From assembly GCA_000583135.1 (NCBI GenBank), contig JFBG01000027.1, positions 43,030 to 107,029 of the forward strand: a stretch of DNA of 64,000 bases, read 5' to 3'. Of this stretch, positions 8,644-16,900 are shown piece after piece (position 1 is the stretch's first letter; each line of letters opens with the position of its first letter). A program made the position numbers and the translations under genes. The stretch comes from Thioalkalivibrio sp. HK1. GTDB taxonomy: Bacteria; Pseudomonadota; Gammaproteobacteria; HK1. The notes beneath the pieces were generated by a model. The model searched no databases. It had not been told where the DNA came from and saw nothing but the letters and a program-made list of their open reading frames with translations.

Positions 8644-9798
8644 ATGAACTTCGAAGAACATGCGGCAAAACCGCTATTGCACCGAGCGGGAATTCCGACC
8701 CCGAAAGGGGGTCTGGCCCATAGCGCAAGCGATGCGCGAGAAATCGCCGATGGATTGGGAAAGGTGGTTGTAAAAGCCCAAGTGCCCACCGGAAAGCGCG
8801 GCAAGGCCGGCGGCATCCGCAGCGCCGACACCCCCTCTGAGGCCTTCGACGCCGCGCAGGCGATCATCGAGATGGAGATCGCCGGATACGAAGTGACCTC
8901 GGTATGGGTGGAGGAGCGCTTGGCATCGACGGCGGAGTTCTACGCTGCGGTCTTGAACGACGCCCCCTCGCGCTCGCCGATGGTGATCTTCTCTTTCGAG
9001 GGCGGGATGGATATCGAAGAGGTCGCAGCCTCGATGCCGGATCGCCTGCGGCGGGTCGTCGTCGATATCCGTCATGGCTTCGGGCAACAAGAAGCGCTCG
9101 CGCTGCTCGATGGCTTGCCTGGCGCCCACCGAGAAAAAGAGGGATCTCCTGGCATCGACAAAGAGGCCCTCGCCGATATCCTCGCTCGCCTGTACCGCGC
9201 CTTTCGCGACAACGATGCCGAGCTGCTCGAGATCAACCCCTTGGCCCAGCTCGCCGATGCGAGTTTCGCGGCCTTGGACTGCAAGTTCGTCCTCGACGAT
9301 TCCGCCATCGTCCGGCGTCGGGATCTCGCCGAACACGGCCGTTCGGAACAACTCACCGGACTCGAGGCCCGCGCCCGAGAAGCGGGGCTTCGCTATATCG
9401 AGCTTTCAGGGGATATCGGGGTGATCGCCAACGGTGCGGGATTGACCATGACCACCATGGACGTGATCGCCCGTCACGGCGGCGAGCCCGCCAACTTTCT
9501 CGAAATCGGCGGCGATTCCTATATCCACGCCCGACCGGCGCTCGAACTGCTGCTCGACAACCCCCGCGTGCGATCTCTGGTGGTCAATTTCTGCGGGGCC
9601 TTCGCCCGCACCGACGTGATGACCCAAGGGATCGTCGAGGCTTGGAAAGCCCTCGGTCCCTCCTTGCCGATTTTCTTTTGCGTGCACGGAACCGGCTCGA
9701 AGGAAGCCCGGGCGATGCTTCGCGAGGATTTGGGGATCGAACCCTTCGAAACCATGGACGAGGCCATCATCGCCGCCATCGCAGGAGCGAAATCATGA
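8644..9798 (+). CDS. ATP-grasp beta subunit of an ADP-forming acyl-CoA synthetase (SucC-like)
   Basis: 384-residue homologue of the succinyl-CoA synthetase beta chain, the subunit that binds the nucleotide and the acid substrate. The N-terminal ATP-grasp start is recognisable (MNFEEHAAKPLLHRAGIPTP, with KVVVKAQVPTGKRGKAGGI at about 39-57), followed by EINPLAQL near residue 195 and the C-terminal flavodoxin-like domain (GDIGVIANGAGLTM, NFLEIGGDS, CGAFARTDVMTQGI). Its stop overlaps the start of the alpha-subunit gene (ATGA). The pairing with an acylating aldehyde dehydrogenase rather than with TCA genes suggests a dedicated ligase, possibly for sulfoacetate or another short acid; the acid is an inference. 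Confidence 0.88.
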   Translation: MNFEEHAAKPLLHRAGIPTPKGGLAHSASDAREIADGLGKVVVKAQVPTGKRGKAGGIRSADTPSEAFDAAQAIIEMEIAGYEVTSVWVEERLASTAEFYAAVLNDAPSRSPMVIFSFEGGMDIEEVAASMPDRLRRVVVDIRHGFGQQEALALLDGLPGAHREKEGSPGIDKEALADILARLYRAFRDNDAELLEINPLAQLADASFAALDCKFVLDDSAIVRRRDLAEHGRSEQLTGLEARAREAGLRYIELSGDIGVIANGAGLTMTTMDVIARHGGEPANFLEIGGDSYIHARPALELLLDNPRVRSLVVNFCGAFARTDVMTQGIVEAWKALGPSLPIFFCVHGTGSKEARAMLREDLGIEPFETMDEAIIAAIAGAKS

Positions 9799-10664
9799 TC
9801 GTGCGGGCATCCGAGCGGGTTCTGATTCAAGGGATCACCGGTCGACAAGGCACATTTTGGACCGAGCGAATGCAAGCGTACGGAACCCGCATCGTCGCCG
9901 GGGTCAACCCCAAGAAGGCGGGCACCGTCCACTGCGGCGTGCCGGTCTATGCAAACGCCGGCCAAGCGATGCGAGAAACCGGTTTCGAGGTCTCGGTGCT
10001 CTTCATCCCCGCCCTGGGAGTCAAGGCCGCGGCGGTGGATGCCATCGAGGCCGGCTGCAAACGCTTGGTCATCCTGACCGAACATGTCCCGGTGCATGAT
10101 GTGATGGAGTTGCTCGCCGCCGCCAAGGCCAACGATGCTTGCGTCGTCGGCCCCAATACCGCCGGATTGGTGACCCCCGGGGAATGCTTCACCGGGTTCA
10201 TGCCCGCCTTCGAGCGCGATATCTTTCGCCCGGGCTCGATCGGGGTGATCTCGCGCAGCGGAAGCCTCGGCACCTTGATCTGCCTCAATCTCGTCCAAGC
10301 GGGATTCGGGGAATCCGCCTTTGTCGGCATCGGCGGGGATCCGATCATCGGCACCACCACTTTGGATGCGCTGCGGATCCTCGATGCCGATCCCGGTACG
10401 CAAGCGGTGGCGTTGGTCGGCGAGATCGGCGGCACGATGGAAGAGGATGCCGCCGAATACATCGCGGGAATGAAAAAGCCGGTGGTCGCCTTCATCGCCG
10501 GCGGCGCTTCCCCGCCGGGCAAGAAAATGGGGCATGCCGGGGCCATCGTGATCGGGAACCGGGGGAGCCATGCCTCGAAACGCAAGGCCTTGGAGGCCGC
10601 AAGGGCAGTGGTGATCCAATCCCCTTCCGATATCGGACCGGCGATGCGAGAGGCGATCGGCTGA
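9795..10664 (+). CDS. Alpha subunit of an ADP-forming acyl-CoA synthetase (SucD-like)
   Basis: 289-residue CoA-binding subunit with the phosphorylated active-site histidine His247 in the motif GKKMGHAGAI. The N-terminal CoA-binding Rossmann region (VLIQGITGRQGTFWT, AGVNPKKAG) and VGPNTAGLVTPGE (118-130), SRSGSLGTL and GIGGDPIIGTT are standard for SucD. The start ATG at 9795 overlaps the beta-subunit stop, giving 1:1 coupled translation. Together the two chains convert acyl-CoA + ADP + Pi to acid + CoA + ATP or the reverse. It ends 17 bp from the convergent deacylase gene, with no obvious terminator. Confidence 0.9.
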   Translation: MIVRASERVLIQGITGRQGTFWTERMQAYGTRIVAGVNPKKAGTVHCGVPVYANAGQAMRETGFEVSVLFIPALGVKAAAVDAIEAGCKRLVILTEHVPVHDVMELLAAAKANDACVVGPNTAGLVTPGECFTGFMPAFERDIFRPGSIGVISRSGSLGTLICLNLVQAGFGESAFVGIGGDPIIGTTTLDALRILDADPGTQAVALVGEIGGTMEEDAAEYIAGMKKPVVAFIAGGASPPGKKMGHAGAIVIGNRGSHASKRKALEAARAVVIQSPSDIGPAMREAIG

Positions 10665-10681
10665 AAAGCGAAACGGTGCCC

Positions 10682-11191
10682 TCATTCATCCTTGAGATCG
10701 ATCGCTTTGGCACCGCTCGCCTTTTGCAACGCCGACGGTTCGATCGAAAAAAGACTGAAAGGATCCCCCGCCGCCGCCCAAATACGATCGAAGCGGAACA
10801 GATCCTCGTCCATAAAACGATCGAAAGCGGTGATATGCCCCAAAGGCGGCACTCCCCCGATCGCGTATCCGGTCTTCGCTCGCACGAAGTCGGCATCGGC
10901 GCGAACGAGGGCGCCGACAACGGGCTCGGCGCCGGTGCGCCTATCCTCGCTCGCAAGGGCGGCCAAGAGTTTTTCGGGATCGAGTCGGTTATCCCCACTC
11001 ATCACCGCCATCACCGCCCGATCACCGAGCCTGAAAACCAGCGATTTGGCGATACGACCCAAAGGACAACCCACCGCCGTCGCCGCCTCGTTCGCCGTGC
11101 GCACCGAATCGGATAGGGTGATGATCTCGCAATCGAGCGCCTTTGCGGCCATGGCCGCGCGAAAGCGATCGAGGCCTTTGATCTTTGCCAT
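10682..11191 (-). CDS. YbaK/EbsC-family aminoacyl-tRNA deacylase
   Basis: 169-residue single-domain editing protein of the YbaK/ProX type, which hydrolyses mischarged tRNA (commonly Cys-tRNAPro or Ala-tRNAPro) in the cytoplasm. Visible family features are TANEAATAVGCPLGRIAKSLVF with the catalytic-type lysine in IAKSLVF (near residue 49), VMSGDNRLDPEKL, and TGYAIGGVPPLGH near 107-119. The gene is convergent with the CoA ligase and divergent from the citrate synthase gene, from which it is separated by 62 bp. Exact tRNA specificity is not readable. Confidence 0.9.
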   Translation of the reverse strand: MAKIKGLDRFRAAMAAKALDCEIITLSDSVRTANEAATAVGCPLGRIAKSLVFRLGDRAVMAVMSGDNRLDPEKLLAALASEDRRTGAEPVVGALVRADADFVRAKTGYAIGGVPPLGHITAFDRFMDEDLFRFDRIWAAAGDPFSLFSIEPSALQKASGAKAIDLKDE

Positions 11192-11253
11192 GCCAAAACT
11201 CTCCCTTTTTTCACGACAATGACTATCGACCCGAACAGGAGGTCTTTCGGAAA

Positions 11254-12393
11254 ATGAGCCAGGAAAGTCAGATCGAAGTACACCGGGGGCTGATGGATAT
11301 CTGTTTCGACCGATCGCCCACCACCCTCATCGACGGCCGTGCCGGAGAGCTTCGCTATCGCGGATATTCCATCCACGATCTCGCCGGCGAATCCTCCTTC
11401 GAGGAAACCGCCTTTCTCTTGCTCTTCGGCGAGCTCCCCTCTCGCAGCGCGCTGAACGATTTCGATCGTGACCTCAAACAGGCCCGCAGGCTGCCTTCGT
11501 CGATCCTCGATATCATCCACATCATTAAGGACGCGCATCCGATGGATGTGCTGCGCACCGCGGTCTCGGCCCTGGCCGCCATCGACCCCGAAACCGCTGA
11601 TAACTCCATCGATGCCACCCGTCGAAAGGGGATCCGGCTGAACGCCCAAGTCCCGGTCATCATCTGCGCCCACCACCGCATCCGCCAAGGGCTCGAACCG
11701 GTGGCGGCGCATCCCGATCTCGGCCACGCCGCGAACTTTCTCTACATGCTCAAAGGCGAAGTCCCCAGCGCCGACGCCGCGGCCCTGACCGACAAGGATA
11801 TGATCCTCCATGCCGAACACGGCTCGAATGCCTCCTCCTTCGCCGCCCGGGTCGTCGCCGGCACCGAGGCGAATTTACATGCCGCCCTCGTTGCCGCCAT
11901 CGGCGCCCTCTCGGGTCCGGCCCACGGCGGAGCGGCGGAGAATGTGATGCTGATGGCAAAGGCCATCGGCGATCCGGCAAAGGCCGCCGAATACGTCAAG
12001 GAAAAACGCAAAGCCCGCGAAGCGATCATGGGATTCGGGCATCGCGTCTATCGAGCGGAGGATCCCCGGGCGCGCCATCTGCGAGAAGGGGTCAAGAGGC
12101 TTTCGATGGAGATGGGGCAACCGCACTGGTACGAAATATTGGAGGCCTTGGTGGAGGCGATGCGCCCCTACTCCCGCCACGGGGTGAATGTCAATGTGGA
12201 TTTCTATGCCGGGGTGATCTACCACCTGCACGGGATCCCCGACGATCTCTTCGTGCCGATCTTCGCCATCGGCCGCATCCCCGGTTGGACCGTGCAGGTC
12301 ATGGAGCAGCTGGAAAACAATATTCTGATCCGTCCCCGCCTGCTCTATACCGGACCCGAACCCCGCAACTACACCCCCATCGAGGCCCGATAG
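11254..12393 (+). CDS. Citrate synthase / 2-methylcitrate synthase family protein
   Basis: 379-residue type I-short citrate synthase condensing acetyl- or propionyl-CoA with oxaloacetate. The catalytic triad positions are visible: His224 in GPAHGG, His263 in GFGHRVY and Asp316 in NVNVDFYAG, with a further conserved histidine at 189 (LHAEHGSNAS). The length and the NVNVDFYAG motif fit the PrpC/CitZ branch rather than the long hexameric GltA. ATG 11254 is used because AGGAGG lies at 11237-11242; an in-frame TTG at 11185 would place the start inside the divergent gene. Just downstream of the CoA-ligase operon, it may consume acyl-CoA from the same pathway. No prpB or prpD is nearby. Confidence 0.9.
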   Translation: MSQESQIEVHRGLMDICFDRSPTTLIDGRAGELRYRGYSIHDLAGESSFEETAFLLLFGELPSRSALNDFDRDLKQARRLPSSILDIIHIIKDAHPMDVLRTAVSALAAIDPETADNSIDATRRKGIRLNAQVPVIICAHHRIRQGLEPVAAHPDLGHAANFLYMLKGEVPSADAAALTDKDMILHAEHGSNASSFAARVVAGTEANLHAALVAAIGALSGPAHGGAAENVMLMAKAIGDPAKAAEYVKEKRKAREAIMGFGHRVYRAEDPRARHLREGVKRLSMEMGQPHWYEILEALVEAMRPYSRHGVNVNVDFYAGVIYHLHGIPDDLFVPIFAIGRIPGWTVQVMEQLENNILIRPRLLYTGPEPRNYTPIEAR

Positions 12394-12459
12394 CCAAGGG
12401 ATATTGGGGCACGGGCCAAGGCGATTTCGATGGCGAATCCATCGGGCGAACGAAGGATT

Positions 12460-13323
12460 TCAGTCAAGACGAAACCCCTTGGAGCGCAGAAAATCACCGA
12501 AACCCTCGCGCTCGGTTTCAGCCACCTGACGCGCCTTGTCCTCGGACCAGCCGTAGAACTCCACCTCGCCGAAACGCTCGCAATCGCGTCGGCGCTCAGG
12601 AGAAATGGGTAGCAGGCGATGGCGCCGGGCATCGTATCGATCCACCTGCGCTTTTAGATCGCCGTCGCCATAGCGATCTTCGTGCACGAAAACCTCGAGC
12701 GGCAGTCGGGGGACAACCTTGCGCTCCTGCGCCGGCCATCCCGCCACCAACCCCGCCACCGGGAAAACATGATCGGGCAATGCGAGCAATCCCGCCACCT
12801 CCAAAGCATGATTTCGGATCACGCTCAACGGACAACAGCCCAAACCGGCCGCTTGAGCCGCCCGAACGAACCCGGCGATGACCAAAGCGGCATCGACCGC
12901 AGCGTTGAAAACGCTATCGAAATGATCGTTGCCGAAAGGAATGCCGCGCATCTCGCATATCCGCCGAATGCGCCGATTGTCCGCACAAAATACCAACAAC
13001 TCCGGGGCGTCGGCAATCCACGGCATCGACGGAATCAAGGCTGCCACTTGCGCCTTGATCTCGGGATCGATGACGTGCACCACGCAAGACTGCTGAAGGT
13101 CGGATTTCGAAGGGGCGGAAAAAGCGGCGGCGAGCAAGGTACGTAGCAGCGCCGACGGCACCTTGTGGTCGGTGAAAATGCGATGGCTGCGGTGCCCGGC
13201 AATTCCCTTGATCTCGGAATGGCGCAAAAGCCAGTCGGGGATATCGGGGATCTCTCCGAAGCGCTCTCGCAGCAGATTCGGCAAATCCTCGCAAGAGGCG
13301 TCGGGCGAAGGGCGAGCGTTCAT
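12460..13323 (-). CDS. Nitroreductase-family FMN protein
   Basis: 287-residue nitroreductase-fold protein of the NfsA-like size, expected to bind FMN and reduce a nitro, quinone or flavin substrate with NAD(P)H. Recognisable segments are AAFSAPSKSDLQQSC near residues 67-81, the AGFVRAAQAAGLGCCPLSVIRNH core near 154-176, and FPVAGLVAGWPAQ near 193-205, the usual last core strand. ATG 13323 was chosen over upstream in-frame starts because the region before it shows no conserved residues. It is convergent with the citrate synthase gene. The natural substrate is unknown. Confidence 0.85.
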   Translation of the reverse strand: MNARPSPDASCEDLPNLLRERFGEIPDIPDWLLRHSEIKGIAGHRSHRIFTDHKVPSALLRTLLAAAFSAPSKSDLQQSCVVHVIDPEIKAQVAALIPSMPWIADAPELLVFCADNRRIRRICEMRGIPFGNDHFDSVFNAAVDAALVIAGFVRAAQAAGLGCCPLSVIRNHALEVAGLLALPDHVFPVAGLVAGWPAQERKVVPRLPLEVFVHEDRYGDGDLKAQVDRYDARRHRLLPISPERRRDCERFGEVEFYGWSEDKARQVAETEREGFGDFLRSKGFRLD

Positions 13324-13980
13324 GGCGATATCTTGGATTCTTACGATCGTTCGAGGGCTCGTTCGGGGTCGAACTTCCTTATCCCTCGGCTCTCGATGCA
13401 CCGAGGAATCATCGACGGATTCGAGCGACATGACCTTCCAATGCGTGCGCTTCCGTCCCCCTTCGAAGGAAGATTGTAAAGGCCGTGGCGGAAAAAGCAA
13501 GGAAACTACCTGCATCCAAGAAGATGATCATCGACGAGCGACGATCGTCTTTTTCAGGCGAAATGGCCTTTTTCAAGCAAAATGGCGTAGCCTATCGGCA
13601 AAAAGCGCGAGGGCGATGGTTCGATGCCCCGCCCGATTTTGCCGAAATTCGATTAGTCGATGAACCCTCGATATCGGCTCGGTTTTTTCGCCGATGACAA
13701 TCACGATGCGGGCATCATTGCAAGGGCGTTTGTCAAGCCGAGAACCCGATAACCATCCACACCTGCGCCGGGGGCGAAAAGGAACCGGCCATGGAAACGC
13801 AAGCGGGCTCGACCCCTTGAATTCGCTTTTCGAATCCGAGTGTTTTCAAAGCGGATTTTCGATATACTATCAAGGCTAAAAAACGCTCCGCCGCCTCGGA
13901 ACGAGCGACGGGAGCGACGGTGTTTTTCACAGCCAAGCCCAAATTACAACGAGCAGCCGTGACAAGGAGTGCCATTGACG
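13324..13980. other. Long intergenic region upstream of the large secreted protein
   Basis: 657 bp without a supported gene. It contains an imperfect 19-bp tandem duplication at 13550-13587 (TTTTTCAGGCGAAATGGCC followed by a copy with three changes). A possible -10 element TATACT at 13863-13868 lies about 110 nt before the secreted-protein start, but no strong -35 is visible. Short open frames cross the region with no ribosome site or recognisable protein. Confidence 0.55.
13863..13868 (+). promoter_or_regulatory. Possible -10 element for the large secreted protein gene
   Basis: TATACT differs from TATAAT at one base and sits in a locally AT-rich stretch upstream of the gene starting at 13981. 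The candidate -35 (TGTTTT, 13841-13846, 16-bp spacer) is poor, so this is a weak call. Confidence 0.25.
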
Positions 13981-16900
13981 ATGAATACGAAGACGATTGA
14001 TTGCACCGATTCGAACCCGTGCCCGACTCCGGTGCCGCTCGATGGCTCGCCTGCCGAAAGACCCCTTCTTTCGGCGCTCGTTTTCACCCTCCTCCTCGGA
14101 TCGTTGTCGATGCTCGCAGCCTTCCCCGGCACTGCGAGCGCGCAAATCGCGGCGGCGAAAGATTGCATTTCTCGCCCCGGGAGCAATACCGGGAGTTACT
14201 CGAGCACCTGCGCTCATGATGTTTCGATGTCAGGTAGTCGAACCATCAATGTCGGGGGGGGGACATGTACTCCCAGAACGGGGGTTAACGCCCGTATAGA
14301 TGCAGGATCAACCGGCTCCATTTCAGCCAGTGCAAATCCTCAAACAGTTTGTCTTGAATACGTTGATGCCGCAACGCAGTATTCCTCGGGCTATGCGGCC
14401 TGCAATGTCACCGGGTGCGGCAGCAGCGGGGTGACATACAGCGAAGCGGCGCAGCTGCCGGCCGCTACCATCAATCTCGCCGATGTCTCGGTGAACGAAG
14501 GAGCCTCGATCGGCCAAGTGATATTTTTCACTTTAAACAACTCCCAAGCGTCTCTTCCCTCGAATGTCGTCATCGATTTCACGAGCAACAACTCGGATGT
14601 GACCATAAGCCCGGCACAGCTTACCTTTACCGAAGCCAACAAGAGCGCAGCGCAGCGGATCACCATCTCCGCAGCGAACGATAGCGATGGGAACGACGAG
14701 AGCGCCACCATCACCGCCAAACCTGCCATTACCAGCGGTGCCTACCTCGCGACCGGGACGTTCACGGTGAACGTGACCGATGATGAATACAACACGAGGC
14801 CGGCGGCGCCTCATGAATGCATCAGTGGGCGTATTGGGACACTTAATGGACAACCACCTAGTCAAACCAACCGCGCGCATTTCTTTGCCACGCGCGTCGA
14901 TCCCGCTCCTACCGGGTGCAGAGTATCGGACGCCTTCGTCGTCAAGGGCAAGTCCCGTATAGGTCTATTCGGTACTCCTCGTTGCGACTTCGGAGGTGAT
15001 TTCAATCTGGAAATTAGAGGCGGGGTGAATGAAAATAGCGTGGAGGGCACAGGTAGTACTGGTTTTACTACTCCTGCGACAATGTGCGTCGAATACAAAG
15101 ATCCTGCAAAACAACGGGCTTCGGGTTATGACTTTTGCTTAGAACCATCTTCTTATGACTGCGGATCGGGTCAAATCAACATAGCCGAGCGCCCCCCCCG
15201 CGGTGATTTCGATTTCAATCAAGATAGCGTCACTTTCACCGAAGGCGGCACTTTCGATCTCACCATCAAAATCGATTCCATCTTGCAGGTGACCGGAAAC
15301 GTCACCGTATCGGTCACGAAGACATCCGCCGATATCACGATGAGCGACGAGGATGGAAATGCCATCAGTGGCAATACGCATACGCTTTCATTCACCCCGG
15401 CCACCCTCGGCACTGCGCAAACCATCAGCTTCACATCGCCCGACGACGCCGATGAGGTGAATTTAACCGACGATCTCACCATCCAGGTCACCACCTCCAA
15501 TATCGTCGTCTCCACCCGAGTCCTTCCTATCACCGTCGAAGATGGCGATCGTCCCACCGGCCAGATCGTCGCCTCCGGCGGCCTTGGTATCACCCTCACC
15601 GAGGGGGATGTAACGGGTCAAAAAATAGACGTCTACCTCTCCAGCGAAAGAACACCATTAGCCAACAGCATCGTCGATATCAGTGTCGATAACTCCGATA
15701 TCACCATCACCCCCAGCATGTTGACCTTCACTCCGGCGAACTTCGGTATCGCACAAACCATCACCCTGACGGCGGGCAGAGACAACGATAAAACCGATGA
15801 CACCGGCGGCACTCTCACCTTTGCCTCCACCCAAGCGGCCATCGCTCTGGCGACCGTGAAGAAGACGGTGAGAATCGACGAGCCCCCGACGGGAACGATA
15901 GAAACCTCTCCTTTGGAATCCTTCACCATTCCCGAGGGCTTGTCGGCGATCCTCAAGGTCAGGCTCAGCACCAGACCGACCACGCCGGAAAGCACCGTCA
16001 GGATTTCGAATACCAACCCCAAGATCAGGTTCGACACCGATCCCCACCGAGGCGGCCGCCAAGATACCTTGACCTTCAAGAACAGCGGCACGGAGAAACT
16101 CTATAACGAATACCAGGATGTCGTTTTCACCGCCGCCCGCGACTCCGATATCAGGAACGATTCCGATACCATCACCTTGGTCTTCACCGACGGCGGCCTC
16201 AATGATGTACCGGCATTGACGGTACCGACCATCCACGCCGAGCCCCCCACGGGCACGATTGTCGTGAGCCCCGCTGCGAATCTCAAAATCACCGAAGGGG
16301 TTCCGGAAACCATCGGCGTCAGGCTCAGCACCACCCCGAACACGGACGTCAGGGTGAGGGTTTCGAATACCAACAACGAGGTCTCGGTGGACGCCGATCT
16401 CAACCAAGCCTACCTTCAATATGACTTGACCTTCACCCCCCAGAACTACGCCGTCATCCAGACGTATACGATCCTTGCGGCAAATGACGGCGACCGACAC
16501 GGCGGCACCGATGTGCTCACCTTCTCCTCCTCCGGCGGTATCAACTCGAACGATGCGACCCTGGATGTCGAAATACTCGACAAGGACGTCCCTAGAGGTA
16601 CGATCGAGGTGAACCCCGTGAATTTCTCCGTCCGCGAGGGTTTTTCGGGCGCGCTCAGCGTCAAACTCAGCGCCGAGCCGAATCGGGATGTCGTCGTCGA
16701 TGTATCGCTGAGCAAGATTTACTCCGGGGTCACGGTCTCCCCCGAGACATTGACCTTCACCATCGCCAACTGGAATACGATACAGACCGTCATCGTCAGC
16801 GCCGCCCGGGACAGGAATACGATTGACGATACCAATACCATCACCTTCTCCCCCTCCGCGACCGGCGGACTCGTTGCGCCGGATGTGATCCGGACATTCA

